Positions 1-9,023 are shown, counted from the first letter of the stretch. The stretch is 58,608 nt of DNA from Microbispora triticiradicis (GCA_003260025.2 QFZU02000082.1:1-58608), one strand, 5' to 3'. Notes: a model not told the origin generated them from the sequence alone. Made by a program: numbers and translations.

Positions 1-387
1 GGCAGGGCGGACGCCGCGCGTGCGCGACGACGGGAGCGGCGCCGGCCGGCCTGGCCGGGCGCACGGGTCGCGACGCTGCGGCCCCGGACGCAGATGTTTT
101 CTCCCGGTCGCACGGCAGGTCAACGGACGCCGCCGCGCCCCCGCCGCTCCTCTCCGGGCCACGCGTCCGGCGACGGCGTACGGCCCAGCTCACGGGCGCG
201 GCGGCGGCCGGAGGCGGCCGGGCCGGGGCGGTGGCCGAACTGAATCTTTCACCATGCCGTCACGTGACGAAGGCCGCCGTACCCTGCGCGTGTGCCCCAT
301 CCGGCCGGTCGCGGCCCAGCGGCTGCCCGCCGGGCGCCGGCTCTCGTAGTCTTCGCTCTGACACGCTCGAACAAAGGACATCCCCCA
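1..387. other. Stretch without a supported gene at window edge
   Basis: No convincing coding region. A 109-codon open frame on the + strand is Arg/Gly/Pro-rich, has no ribosome binding site and matches no family I know, so I read it as chance. The stretch holds the region upstream of the ROK gene, including a short palindrome at 258-269. Confidence 0.5.
258..269. promoter_or_regulatory. 12-bp perfect palindrome CGTCACGTGACG
   Basis: A perfect palindrome about 120 bases before the ROK gene, in a slightly AT-richer patch. It could be an operator for that gene or for something to the left of the window. No promoter boxes can be assigned with confidence. Confidence 0.25.
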
Positions 388-1416
388 ATGGCAGATGCAG
401 GGTCCTGGGTCGTCGTCGGGCTCGACAACGGCGGGACAAGCAACAACGCGACCGTCCTCGACGCCTCCGGACGTTTCCTCGTGGACCGCATGGTCGAGAC
501 CCCGAGCCTCGTACGGGAGGGCCCCGAGGTCGCGGTCGAGCAGCTCCTCCTCGCCCTCGGCAACGTGCTGGAGCTGACCGGCACGCCCCGGTCCACGGTG
601 CGCGCGGTGGGCCTCGACACCCCCGGCCCGGCCAGCGCCGACGGCGTGATCTCCTCCAAGGGCGCGACGAACTTCGTCGACCCCGGCTGGTTCGGCTTCG
701 ACTTCCGCGCCGCCCTGGAGGCCCGGCTGGGGCTGCCGGTCATCTACAACAACGACGGCAACGCGGCGGCGCTCTACTCCCACCACGTGCGCTTCGGCGG
801 GGACGCCTGGCAGCGCTCGTCCGTCTCCGCGATCGTCGGCACGGGTCTCGGCGGCGGCGTGATCCAGTCGGGGCACGTCGTGAAGGGCGCCGCCGGGATG
901 GCCGGCGAGCTCGGGCACGTCCACATCCCCCTGCAGGGCCTGCTGGAGGAGGACCAGCCGCTGCCGGAGTGCAACTGCGGCTTCACCGGGGACGCCGAGA
1001 GCGTCGCCTCGCTGACCGGCATCGAGAAGAACCTGCTGCCCTACTGGCTGACCCGCTTCCCCGGCCACGAGCTCGCCGGAGTCGAACCCGTCGCGAAGGC
1101 GGCCCGGCTGCTGCGCGGCTACGCGGAGAACGGCGACGCACTGGCTCTCAAGGTCTTCGAACAGCAGGCGATGGCCATCGGCAGGCTGTTCACCGTCGCG
1201 GCCAACTTCACCGACCCCGACGCGTACTTCCTCGGCGGCGGGGTGGTCGAGGCGGCCCCGCACTTCCGCGAGTGGTTCCTGGAGAAGGTCCGCGAGCACA
1301 CCCTGCTGCGGGAGGAGCAGCGGCAGGTGACCACGATCACGCTGGTGGAGGACCTCGACATGGCCGGAGCCCGGGGCGCCGCCCTGGCCGCGCTCTCCGA
1401 GATAGTCGGCCGCTGA
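388..1416 (+). CDS. ROK family sugar kinase-like protein
   Basis: Predicted cytoplasmic ROK-family protein of 342 residues (glucokinase/N-acetylmannosamine-kinase type). An N-terminal phosphate-binding loop GLDNGGTSNN is at about 11-20, with Asn where the family usually has Asp or Ile. The likely catalytic Asp lies in NNDGNAA (D123), a glycine-rich GTGLGGG loop at 151-157, and zinc-motif GELGH at 173-177. The Cys cluster is degenerate: CNCGFTGDAE at 195-204 keeps two cysteines and has Asp where the usual third Cys lies. There is no N-terminal helix-turn-helix, so it is a kinase-type rather than a repressor-type ROK. The ATG at 388 is chosen because AAAGGA sits 8-10 bases upstream; an in-frame ATG at 292 has no such site. 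Substrate unknown; transcribed alone. Confidence 0.85.
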   Translation: MADAGSWVVVGLDNGGTSNNATVLDASGRFLVDRMVETPSLVREGPEVAVEQLLLALGNVLELTGTPRSTVRAVGLDTPGPASADGVISSKGATNFVDPGWFGFDFRAALEARLGLPVIYNNDGNAAALYSHHVRFGGDAWQRSSVSAIVGTGLGGGVIQSGHVVKGAAGMAGELGHVHIPLQGLLEEDQPLPECNCGFTGDAESVASLTGIEKNLLPYWLTRFPGHELAGVEPVAKAARLLRGYAENGDALALKVFEQQAMAIGRLFTVAANFTDPDAYFLGGGVVEAAPHFREWFLEKVREHTLLREEQRQVTTITLVEDLDMAGARGAALAALSEIVGR

Positions 1417-1543
1417 CACCTGTTCACGATCGGGCCGGGCCGCGGCGGGTGATCTGGACGGATCATCCGCCCGGCCGGTGTCCGGCGAGCGGAACGTCCA
1501 GAGCGGGTTGCGAATCTCGTTCGGTTCGGCACGATGCGGACTC

Positions 1544-1894
1544 GTGAACGACACAGACCTGCTCAACGGCCGCCGCTTCATCATGATCAGCTCCACGGCC
1601 GGCCCGGTGGACGCCGACGCGCCCACCGAGTTCGTGTACGAGGAGTCGGGCGGCGTCATCTGGGGGCACTACACGGGCGACACCGTCGTCGACGGCCGGT
1701 TCGTCGGCACCCGGGAGGCCGACCGCGTCGAGCTGTCCTACGTCCACCTGCTGAAGACAGGCGAGCGCGCGAGCGGCCGCAGCACCAGCCGCATCGAGGC
1801 GGCCGAGGACGGCAGGCTGCGACTGGTGGAGGAGTTCCAGTTCGAGGGCAACGACGTCACCCACGTCAGCGTCTGCGCCGAAGTGGTCTCCTGA
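1544..1894 (+). CDS. Small conserved actinobacterial protein, function unknown
   Basis: A 116-residue soluble protein beginning VNDTDLLNGRRF. The pattern NGRRF, then a VxYEESGGVIWGHYTGDTVVDGRFVGTR-type core, then ASGRSTSRIE and RLRLVEEF, is that of a small beta-rich family common in actinomycetes. Members are often annotated loosely as N-acetylglutamate synthase without evidence. I would not assign that activity: no acetyl-CoA binding motif is visible. The GTG at 1544 is preferred over GTG 1478 because homologues begin close to the NGRRF motif. It ends 10 bases before the convergent Lrp-type gene. Confidence 0.6.
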   Translation: MNDTDLLNGRRFIMISSTAGPVDADAPTEFVYEESGGVIWGHYTGDTVVDGRFVGTREADRVELSYVHLLKTGERASGRSTSRIEAAEDGRLRLVEEFQFEGNDVTHVSVCAEVVS

Positions 1895-1904
1895 CTCGTC
1901 CCCG

Positions 1905-2567
1905 CTAAGTGGCATCGCGCAGCGCGGCGCGGCCCTCGGCCGCGCCGACGAAGCGCATCTTGCCGAGCGGCAGCCCCTGTCCCTGCTCGGGCTCCGGCGA
2001 GGCCGAGGGGGCGGGCCGCCGCGGGGCGCCGCGGCCCCGGTCCCGCTCCATGTCGCCGGGCAGCACGTACGGCCGCCTGAGCACCTCGTCGAGGATGAAC
2101 ACGGTCTCGGTGGCCTTGACGGCCGGGATGCCGGCCAGCCGTTCGGTGACCATCGCGTGCACCTCGGCCACGTCGGCCATCCGCACCTGGATCATGGCGT
2201 CGTGCTGCCCGGTGGTGATTGCGCAGTACTCCACCTCCGGCATCTGCGCGAGCTGGGCGCGGAACTGCCGCCACATCTGCTGGCGCACGGTCACGAAGAT
2301 CAGCGCGACGATGCCGAGGCCCGCCCGCTGGTGGTCGATCTCGGCCGTGAAGCGCCTGATCACACCGTCGGCGCGGAGCGCCTCGAAGCGCGTGTAGGCG
2401 TTGGCCCGGGAGATCCCCACCCGCTCGGCGAGAGCGGACACCGAGACGCGCCCGTTGTCTCTGAGCACCTCAAGGATCTTCAGATGGGTCGCGTCCAGCT
2501 CCAGGCCGATGCCGATCCGTCCAGCGGCGCCGCCTCCGGACCCCGAGTTGCCTGATATTTCGGTCAC
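1905..2567 (-). CDS. Lrp/AsnC family transcriptional regulator
   Basis: A 220-residue DNA-binding regulator of the feast/famine family. After a Gly/Ser-rich lead of about 25 residues comes the winged helix-turn-helix (LDATHLKILEVLRDNGR, then VSALAERVGISRANAYTRFE), then the RAM ligand-binding alpha/beta domain (VRQQMWRQFRAQLAQMPEVEY through HAMVTERLAGIPAV). The last 50 residues are a low-complexity tail. The GTG at 2567 has GGAGG eight bases upstream on its strand, a much better start than the upstream ATG at 2609. It is divergent from the oligopeptide transporter operon, so it probably controls that operon and itself in response to an amino acid or peptide, as Lrp relatives do. The effector is unknown. 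Confidence 0.9.
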   Translation of the reverse strand: MTEISGNSGSGGGAAGRIGIGLELDATHLKILEVLRDNGRVSVSALAERVGISRANAYTRFEALRADGVIRRFTAEIDHQRAGLGIVALIFVTVRQQMWRQFRAQLAQMPEVEYCAITTGQHDAMIQVRMADVAEVHAMVTERLAGIPAVKATETVFILDEVLRRPYVLPGDMERDRGRGAPRRPAPSASPEPEQGQGLPLGKMRFVGAAEGRAALRDAT

Positions 2568-2697
2568 TGGTTCATCCTCCACGGGAGATTCGTCTCGGCC
2601 TAGCCGCATGAGCTGGACTTTCTGCCGGACAATCCTGGACGATCGGCGACCAAACGTCCATACGGCCAAGAGTTGGCCTGTTTTCGGAGGACACATA
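2568..2697. promoter_or_regulatory. Divergent control region of Lrp gene and peptide ABC operon
   Basis: A 130-base region between divergent starts. It contains an inverted repeat GGCCAA-GAG-TTGGCC at 2664-2678, 20 bases before the solute-binding protein start. Lrp/AsnC proteins commonly bind 15-bp palindromes, so this is a candidate operator. No clear -35/-10 pair could be assigned. Confidence 0.35.
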
Positions 2698-4293
2698 ATG
2701 ACGACCCGTTCGTGGCAGGTGAGGGCCGGCCTGCTCCCGGTTGTGCTCACCGGCGCCCTCGCCCTCGCGGCCTGCTCCGGCGGCGGCTCGTCCAGCAGCA
2801 CCCCAAGCGGCGCCGCGGGCAAGACGCTCGTGATAGACACCTCCTTCGACCTCAAGACGGCGGACCCGGGGCGGACCTACGAGCCGACCGGCCTGATCGT
2901 CGACAAGGCGACCTACGACACGCTCCTCACGTTCGAAGGCTCCGACGTCACCAAGCCGGTGCCGTCGCTCGCCGAGTCGTACGAACTGTCGTCCGACGGC
3001 AAGGAGCTCACGCTCAAGCTGCGGCAGGGCGCCAAGTTCTCCGACGGCTCCCCGGTGACGGCCGACGACGTGGTGTTCTCCCTCACCCGCGTGCGCGACA
3101 TGAAGGGCACGCCGTCGTTCCTGCTCGACGGCGTGGAGATCGCCAAGAACGACGACACGACCATCACGCTGACGTCGAAGACGCCGAACCCGGCGCTTCC
3201 GTACATCCTTCCGAACCCGGCCCTCGGCATCCTCAACTCGAAGGCGGCCAAGGAGCACGGCGCGACGAACGACCCGAACGACAAGGCCGAGCAGTACCTG
3301 AACTCCGCCTCGGCGGGCTCCGGGCCGTACACGATCGAGTCCTTCAACGTGAGCACCCAGGTCGTGCTCAAGGCGAACGCGCAGTACTGGGGCGCGAGGA
3401 GGCCCCACTACGACAAGGTGGTCATCCGCAACGTCGAGTCGGCCGCGCAGAAGCTCAACGTGCAGCGCGGCGACAGCCAGGTGGCGCTGAACCTGTCCGG
3501 CGACCAGGTGGCCGGCATCTCCGGCGGCCTGCAGGTCGAGCGGACCGCCTCGGCGTACGTGTTCTTCCTGCTCGCCAACCAGGACCCGGGCGTCAGCAAG
3601 ATCACCTCCAACCCCAGGTTCGTCGAGGCCGTGCGCAAGGGCATCGACTACCCGGGCCTGCTGGAGCTGGCCGGGGAGGGCTCGACGCAGGCGTCCGGCA
3701 TCATCCCGTCGATGTTCCTCGGCGCGCTCCCGCCCGACCAGGCGGCCAAGCGCGACGTCGAGGGCGCCAAGGCGGCGCTGGCGGAGAGCGGCGTGACCGA
3801 CCCCACGGTCAAGCTGGAGTATCCCAGCGAGCTGACCGTGAACGGCCTGTCCTTCCAGCCGCTGGCCGAGCGCATCCAGGCCAACCTCAAGGAGGTCGGC
3901 ATCACGGTCGAGCTGACCCCCGCTCCGGTCACCACCGCGCTGGACAACTACCGCAACGGCAAGGAGGAGCTGGGCCTGTGGTACTGGGGCCCCGACTTCC
4001 CCGACCCCAGCAACTACCTGTCGTTCGCCCCGGGCAAGCTGGTCGGCCTGCGGGCCGGGTGGAAGACGGGTGCGGACAAGGACGTCGAGGCCGCGGCCGG
4101 CAAGGCCGGCGCCGCGGTGACCGACGACGACCGCAAGCAGGCGTACACCGGCTTCCAGCAGAAGCTCAACGCGACCGGTCCGTTCATGCCGCTGATCCAG
4201 CCGGGCCAGAACATCGTGACGGCGGCGTCCGTCACCGGCGTGGAGTACCACCCCGTGTGGACGATCGATGTCGCCGGCCTCGGCGCCAAGTAG
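2698..4293 (+). CDS. Oligopeptide/dipeptide ABC transporter substrate-binding lipoprotein
   Basis: An extracellular solute-binding protein of family 5 (DppA/OppA type), 531 residues. The N-terminus is a lipoprotein signal: basic start, hydrophobic stretch and lipobox LALAAC with Cys26 as lipidation site. A Ser-rich tether follows, then the mature domain with the family-typical DGSPVTADDVVFSLTRVRD segment and a GSGPYTIESF motif. The ATG at 2698 has CGGAGG eight bases upstream. It is the first gene of a five-gene operon (binding protein, two permeases, two ATPases) followed by an M24-fold protein. The ligand is presumably a short peptide or related compound; it cannot be read from sequence. Confidence 0.93.
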   Translation: MTTRSWQVRAGLLPVVLTGALALAACSGGGSSSSTPSGAAGKTLVIDTSFDLKTADPGRTYEPTGLIVDKATYDTLLTFEGSDVTKPVPSLAESYELSSDGKELTLKLRQGAKFSDGSPVTADDVVFSLTRVRDMKGTPSFLLDGVEIAKNDDTTITLTSKTPNPALPYILPNPALGILNSKAAKEHGATNDPNDKAEQYLNSASAGSGPYTIESFNVSTQVVLKANAQYWGARRPHYDKVVIRNVESAAQKLNVQRGDSQVALNLSGDQVAGISGGLQVERTASAYVFFLLANQDPGVSKITSNPRFVEAVRKGIDYPGLLELAGEGSTQASGIIPSMFLGALPPDQAAKRDVEGAKAALAESGVTDPTVKLEYPSELTVNGLSFQPLAERIQANLKEVGITVELTPAPVTTALDNYRNGKEELGLWYWGPDFPDPSNYLSFAPGKLVGLRAGWKTGADKDVEAAAGKAGAAVTDDDRKQAYTGFQQKLNATGPFMPLIQPGQNIVTAASVTGVEYHPVWTIDVAGLGAK

Positions 4294-4315
4294 CCGCCGT
4301 ACGGGGAACCGGGCG

Positions 4316-5341
4316 GTGCGCAGCCCGCTCGCCCGGTTCCTGGTGCGGCGGATCCTCACGGCGCTGCTGCTGGCGGTAGGGATCACGCTGGTCACCTTCG
4401 TGCTGACCAACCTGGTGCCGGGCGACCCGGTGGCGGCCAACCTCGGCCAGCGGGCGGTCGGCGACCCGGCGATCGTGGCCCAGTGGCGCGCCGACCACGG
4501 ACTCGACCGGCCGCTGCCGCAGCAATACCTGATGCACCTCGAAGGGCTGCTGCACGGCGACCTCGGGACGAGCCAGCAGAGCCACCGCCCGGTGCTGGAC
4601 GACCTCGCCGAGTCCGTTCCGGCCACGCTGGAGCTGGCGGGCGCCGCCATCCTCGTCTCGCTGGTCCTCGGCGTCGGATTCGGGGTGGTCGCGGCGCTGC
4701 GGCGCGACCGTCTGTCCGACCACGTGCTGCGGGTGCTGAGCCTGGTCGGCATCTCGGTGCCGACGTTCTGGCTCGCCCTGGTGGCGTTCTACGTGTTCTT
4801 CTTCCGGCTGCAGATCACCCCGGGCAGCGGCCGCGTCGATCCCGGGATGACCCCGCCGCCGCATGTCACCGGCCTCTACACGGTCGACGCCCTGCTGTCG
4901 GGGCGCTGGGACGCGCTCTCCTCGGCCGTCGCCCACCTGGCCGCGCCGGCGCTCGTGCTGGCCCTCTACACGATCGGCCTGCTGACCCGGTTCACCCGCT
5001 CGGCGGTGCTGGAGGTGCTCGGGCAGGACTACGTCCGCGCCGCCCGCGCCAAGGGCCTGCCCGGCCGCGTGGTGCTGTTCCGGTATGTCCTGCGCCCGGC
5101 GCTGGTGCCCGTCATCACCGTCGCCGGCCTGGCGTTCGGCAGCCTGCTGTCCGGCACAGTGCTGGTGGAGGCCGTCTTCGCCTGGCCGGGGGTCGGCCAG
5201 TACGCCTACAAGAGCGCCACCACTCTCGACCTGCCCGCCGTCATGGGCGTCGGTCTCGTGGTGGGCGTGGTCTACCTCGTCATCAACCTGGTCGTCGACG
5301 TGCTGTACGGCGTCATCGACCCGAGGGTGAGGGTCTCATGA
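4316..5341 (+). CDS. Peptide ABC transporter permease, DppB type
   Basis: An inner-membrane permease of about 341 residues. It has an N-terminal transmembrane helix (RRILTALLLAVGITLVTF), the conserved LVPGDPV segment after it, and a C-terminal block of five helices with the EAA-type loop VRAARAKGLPGRVVLFRYVLRPAL that contacts the ATPases. I chose GTG 4316, which has GGGGAA seven bases upstream. An in-frame ATG at 4268 would overlap the upstream gene by 26 bases and is the alternative. It pairs with the next permease through an ATGA overlap. Confidence 0.9.
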   Translation: MRSPLARFLVRRILTALLLAVGITLVTFVLTNLVPGDPVAANLGQRAVGDPAIVAQWRADHGLDRPLPQQYLMHLEGLLHGDLGTSQQSHRPVLDDLAESVPATLELAGAAILVSLVLGVGFGVVAALRRDRLSDHVLRVLSLVGISVPTFWLALVAFYVFFFRLQITPGSGRVDPGMTPPPHVTGLYTVDALLSGRWDALSSAVAHLAAPALVLALYTIGLLTRFTRSAVLEVLGQDYVRAARAKGLPGRVVLFRYVLRPALVPVITVAGLAFGSLLSGTVLVEAVFAWPGVGQYAYKSATTLDLPAVMGVGLVVGVVYLVINLVVDVLYGVIDPRVRVS

Positions 5342-6213
5342 AGCGCGCCGGCCTGTTCGCGCGCGGCCGCGTGAGCCGGCTCCCACAGGCGTGGCGGCGG
5401 CCGCTGGCGGTCGTCGGCACCGTCGTCACGCTGGCCTGGATCGTGGTCGCGCTGGCCGCGCCGGTGCTCGCGCCGCACGACCCGCTGGCGCAGGAGCTGC
5501 CCCGGCTCGTGCCGCCCGGCCCGGGCCACTGGCTCGGCACCGACCAGCTCGGCCGCGACATCCTCAGCCGGATCATGTACGGCGCGCGGGTCTCCATCCC
5601 GCTCACGCTGCTGCTCGTGGCGCTGTCGGTGGTGGTCGGCGGCCTGCTCGGCGCCTGCGCCGGATATTTCGGCCGGTGGGTGGACGAGACGATCATGCGT
5701 CTGGCCGACCTCGTGTTCGCCTTCCCCACCGTCATCCTCGCGATGGTCGTCGCCGCCGCCCTCGGCGCGAGCCTCGGCAACGCGGTGCTCGCCGTGCTCG
5801 TCGTCGCCTGGCCGGCGTACGCCCGGGTGACCCGCGGCCTCGTGCTCGGCGTACGGGAGCGGGAGTTCGTGCTGAGCGGCCGGCTGCTGGGCTTCTCCGC
5901 CTGGCGGTCGCTGCGGGTGGACGTGCTGCCCAACGTCACCGGACCCGTCCTGGTGCTCGCCACCCTCGACATCGGCACCGCGCTGCTGCTGCTGTCGGGC
6001 CTGTCGTTCCTCGGGCTCGGCGCGAAGCCGCCGTCGCCCGAGTGGGGCGCGATGGTCGCCGCAGGAGTGGACGTCTTCGACAGCTGGTGGGTCGCGACGT
6101 TCCCGGGGCTGGCCATCCTGACGGTCGTGCTCGGGTTCAACTTCCTCGGCGACACGCTGCGCGACGCGCTCGACCCGCGTACCGCCGGGGCGATCAAGGA
6201 GCGTGCGCTGTGA
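5338..6213 (+). CDS. Peptide ABC transporter permease, DppC type
   Basis: The second membrane subunit, 291 residues. It starts at the ATGA overlap with the DppB-type gene. An N-terminal helix (VVGTVVTLAWIVVALAAPVLAP) is followed by the family hallmark HWLGTDQLGRDILSR, then five more helices with an EAA-type loop (EFVLSGRLLGFSAWRSLRVDVLPN) and the C-terminal GLSFLGLGAKPPSPEWGAM segment typical of DppC/OppC. It forms a heterodimer channel with the upstream permease. Confidence 0.93.
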   Translation: MKRAGLFARGRVSRLPQAWRRPLAVVGTVVTLAWIVVALAAPVLAPHDPLAQELPRLVPPGPGHWLGTDQLGRDILSRIMYGARVSIPLTLLLVALSVVVGGLLGACAGYFGRWVDETIMRLADLVFAFPTVILAMVVAAALGASLGNAVLAVLVVAWPAYARVTRGLVLGVREREFVLSGRLLGFSAWRSLRVDVLPNVTGPVLVLATLDIGTALLLLSGLSFLGLGAKPPSPEWGAMVAAGVDVFDSWWVATFPGLAILTVVLGFNFLGDTLRDALDPRTAGAIKERAL

Positions 6214-7016
6214 CGGCGGAACCACGGGCGGCCGCGCTGACGATCGAGGGGCTGCGGGTGTCGATCGGCGGCCACGACGTCCTGCACGGCGTCGACCTGG
6301 CCGTGGAAGCGGGACGCGTGCACGGCCTCGCCGGCGAGAGCGGCTCGGGCAAGACCATGACCGGTCTCGCCGTGCTCGGCCTGCTCCCCCACGGCTCCCG
6401 CGCGTCGGGACGGATCGCCTTCGGCGGCCGGGACCTGCTGGGGATGCCCGCCCGCGTGCTCGACGAGGTGCGCGGCGCGAAGATCGCCATGGTCTTCCAG
6501 GACCCGGCGACCAGCCTGCATCCGATGCTGACCGTGGAGCGGCAGCTCACCGAGCACATGCGCCACCACCTGGGCGTCGGCGGCAGGGAAGCGCGCGATC
6601 GGGCCGCCGGCCTGCTCGCCAAGGTGCGCATCCCGGGCCCCCGGGAGGCGCTGAAGCGCTACCCGCATCAGTTCTCCGGCGGCATGCGGCAGCGGATCGC
6701 CATCGCCGTCGCGCTGGCCTGCGACCCCGAGGTGCTCATCGCCGACGAGCCGACGACCGCGCTCGACGTGACCGTGCAGGCCGGAATCCTCCGCCTGCTG
6801 CGCGGCCTGTGCGACGACCTCGGGCTCGCCGTCCTCCTCGTCACCCACGACCTCGGCGTGATGTCGGCGGTCGCCGACGAGGTGAGCGTGATGAAGGACG
6901 GGCTGGTCGTGGAGACCGGCCCGCGCGGCCGGGTGCTGCGCGAGCCGCGCCACCCCTACACCCGCTCGCTGCTCGACGCCCTGCCCGTGCCTCCTGCTGG
7001 GGAGAACTCGCCATGA
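6210..7016 (+). CDS. Peptide ABC transporter ATP-binding protein, DppD type
   Basis: A cytoplasmic ATPase of 268 residues, started at a GTGA overlap with the permease. Walker A GESGSGKT at 42-49, Q-loop in MVFQDPATSLHP, signature SGGMRQR, Walker B plus catalytic Glu in VLIADEPTTALD, and switch His in VTHDLGV are all intact. Unlike many DppD proteins it lacks the C-terminal Cys-containing oligopeptide-transporter extension and ends shortly after HPYTRSLLDALPV. It works with the next gene as the ATPase pair. Confidence 0.93.
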   Translation: MTAEPRAAALTIEGLRVSIGGHDVLHGVDLAVEAGRVHGLAGESGSGKTMTGLAVLGLLPHGSRASGRIAFGGRDLLGMPARVLDEVRGAKIAMVFQDPATSLHPMLTVERQLTEHMRHHLGVGGREARDRAAGLLAKVRIPGPREALKRYPHQFSGGMRQRIAIAVALACDPEVLIADEPTTALDVTVQAGILRLLRGLCDDLGLAVLLVTHDLGVMSAVADEVSVMKDGLVVETGPRGRVLREPRHPYTRSLLDALPVPPAGENSP

Positions 7017-7960
7017 TCATGCCTCTGACCGGGCCCCTGTTGTCCGTGGAGGACCTCGTCGTGGAGCACCGCACGCCGGGCCGCCCGGTCGTCAGGGCCG
7101 TGGCCGGGGCCGGCCTGCAGGTCGCCGCCGGCGAGGTCGTCGGCCTGGTCGGCGAGTCGGGGTGCGGCAAGTCCACCCTCGCCCGGGCGTTGTGCGGGCT
7201 GCACGGCGCGGCCTCCGGGCGGATCCTCGTCGGCGGGCACCCGGTGACGCCCCTCGGGCTGCGCCGCAGGAACCCCGCGCTGACCGGCGTGCAGATGGTG
7301 TTCCAGGATCCGTACTCCTCGCTGAACCCGCGCCGCCGCGTGGGCGCGCAGATCGCCGACGGGCTGCGGACGGCGGGCGACACCGCGACCAGCCCCGCCG
7401 ACGTGCTCGAACGGGTCGGACTGCCGCGCGCGTTCGCCGGCCGCTACCCGCACGAATTCTCCGGAGGGCAGCGTCAGCGCATCGCCATCGCGCGGGCGCT
7501 CGCCGCCCGGCCGTCGCTGCTGATCGGGGACGAGCCCATCTCCGCCCTGGACGCCTCCGCCCAGGCGCAGGTGGCCCGGCTGATGCGCGACCTCGCCATG
7601 GAGTCCGGCGCGGGCCTGCTGTTCATCAGCCACGACCTGTCCGTCGTGCGGCTGATCGCCGACCGGATCGCGGTCATGTACCTCGGCAAGGTCGTGGAGA
7701 CCGGGCCGACCGCGGAGGTGTGGGCCGACCCCAGGCACCCGTACACGCGGGCGCTGCTCGCCGCGATCCCTTCCCCCGACGGCGCCGGGGTGCTGCCCGC
7801 CGAGCTGCCCGGAGACGTGCCCGACCCCGCCGATCCCCCGGCGGGCTGCCGGTTCCACCCCCGCTGCCCGCTCGCCATGGACGTGTGCCGGGAGCGGGAG
7901 CCGGACTTCGGGCCGGTGGCCTGCTGGCTGCACGAGCCGGAGCCGTCCTCCCTGTCATGA
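7013..7960 (+). CDS. Peptide ABC transporter ATP-binding protein, DppF type
   Basis: The second ATPase subunit, 315 residues, starting at an ATGA overlap. Walker A GESGCGKS is at 47-54, followed by MVFQDPYSSLNPR, signature SGGQRQR, Walker B LLIGDEPISALD and switch His in ISHDLSV. It keeps the C-terminal oligopeptide-transporter extension (GCRFHPRCPLAMDVC, with spaced cysteines) that the partner ATPase lacks. Complete and apparently functional. Confidence 0.93.
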   Translation: MIMPLTGPLLSVEDLVVEHRTPGRPVVRAVAGAGLQVAAGEVVGLVGESGCGKSTLARALCGLHGAASGRILVGGHPVTPLGLRRRNPALTGVQMVFQDPYSSLNPRRRVGAQIADGLRTAGDTATSPADVLERVGLPRAFAGRYPHEFSGGQRQRIAIARALAARPSLLIGDEPISALDASAQAQVARLMRDLAMESGAGLLFISHDLSVVRLIADRIAVMYLGKVVETGPTAEVWADPRHPYTRALLAAIPSPDGAGVLPAELPGDVPDPADPPAGCRFHPRCPLAMDVCREREPDFGPVACWLHEPEPSSLS

Positions 7961-8955
7961 TCGACCCCCTCATGCTGGAGGACGTACGCGCCGGGATGGC
8001 CGATGTGGGTATCGACGCCCTCGTGCTGCGGCCCTCGCCGGACTTCCGGTATCTGCGCGCCCGCTCGGTGGGGCTCGCGGAGGCGGGCTATCTCGTCATG
8101 GCGCTCGACGGGCCGCCCACCACGGCGGGCGATCCCGCGCAGGCGGCGGCCCTCGTGCCCCCGGCGGCACGCCGCGTGGCAGTGGACCCGCAGATGCACG
8201 CCGCCGAGCTGTTCGCGCTGCGCCTGGACGCGGAGCTTGTGCTGGCGTCGGCCGTGCTCGCGCCGCTCCGCCTGCGCAAGCGGGCCGACGAGGTGGCCGC
8301 GATGCGGCACGCCGCCGCGGTGGCCGACGCCGTGCTGCTCGCGGCCCGCGAGCTGGCCTGGTTCGGCGCCACCGAGCTGGCCATGGCCCGCAGGCTGCGG
8401 GCGATGCTCGCCGAGACGGGTTGTGAGGGGACGCCCTCCGTGCTCGTCGCGGCGGGCGAGCACTCTGCCGACGCGCGTCACCTGCCGTGCGAGCGGGTGA
8501 TCAACCCTGGTGACGCGCTGCTCGTCTCGGTCGGCGGGCGCTGGAACGGCTACTGCGCCGAGGTCGCCCGGGTCTTCGCGGTCGCCGAGCCGCCGGAGGA
8601 CTTCGACGCCATGTACTCGGTCGTCCTCGCAGCGCAGCGAGCCGCCGTCGACCTCGTACGCCCCGGAGTGGCGTGCGCCGAGGCCGCGACGGTCGCCGGC
8701 GAGGTCATCTACGGCAGCGGCTACGGCGACTACGCCGCCGCCGGGGCCGGCCGGGGCATCGGGCTGAGCCCGGTGGAGGGGCCCTGGCTGGCGGCCGGGG
8801 AGAGGTTCGAGGCCGGGATGACCGTCTGCCTGGAGCCCGCCGTCTACCTGCCCGGCCTCTTCGGCGCCCGGGTGGCCGACGTGGTCGTGTGCGGCGAGGA
8901 GGGGCCGGAGCCGCTCAGCACCGGCTCCCGCGCGCTGCACGTCCTCGACCGTTAG
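7957..8955 (+). CDS. M24-fold (prolidase/creatinase-like) protein lacking most metal ligands
   Basis: A 332-residue protein with the pita-bread fold of M24 peptidases, translationally coupled (ATGA) to the peptide transporter. The His region is present (RHLPCERVINPGD, H175). Compared with the five metal ligands of prolidase/aminopeptidase P (D, D, H, E, E), the first Asp is Ser191, the second is Glu202, the His of GHGIG is Arg266 (GRGIG), the Glu of LEP is kept (E293), and the last Glu is Ala307 (RVAD). The metal centre is therefore probably absent, as in creatinase, which uses the same fold without metal and keeps the His. The position suggests action on the imported ligand, but as an amidinohydrolase-like or binding protein rather than an ordinary Xaa-Pro peptidase. 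Homologues annotated as peptidases should be treated with caution. Confidence 0.8.
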   Translation: MIDPLMLEDVRAGMADVGIDALVLRPSPDFRYLRARSVGLAEAGYLVMALDGPPTTAGDPAQAAALVPPAARRVAVDPQMHAAELFALRLDAELVLASAVLAPLRLRKRADEVAAMRHAAAVADAVLLAARELAWFGATELAMARRLRAMLAETGCEGTPSVLVAAGEHSADARHLPCERVINPGDALLVSVGGRWNGYCAEVARVFAVAEPPEDFDAMYSVVLAAQRAAVDLVRPGVACAEAATVAGEVIYGSGYGDYAAAGAGRGIGLSPVEGPWLAAGERFEAGMTVCLEPAVYLPGLFGARVADVVVCGEEGPEPLSTGSRALHVLDR

Positions 8956-9023
8956 TGCCACGTTCCTCCGAGCCGACGCCGGCCAAGGCCTCGACCACGG
9001 TGGCGTCGCGGGCCGGGCGCCGT

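Noticed and set aside
20-349. 109-codon open frame at the start of the window
   Set aside because: Arg/Gly/Pro-rich, no ribosome binding site, no family resemblance. Typical chance frame in very GC-rich DNA.
190-1659. Long - strand frame antisense to the ROK gene
   Set aside because: It shadows the ROK gene with wobble-position bias and has the low-complexity composition of antisense frames. The + strand product has clear ROK motifs.
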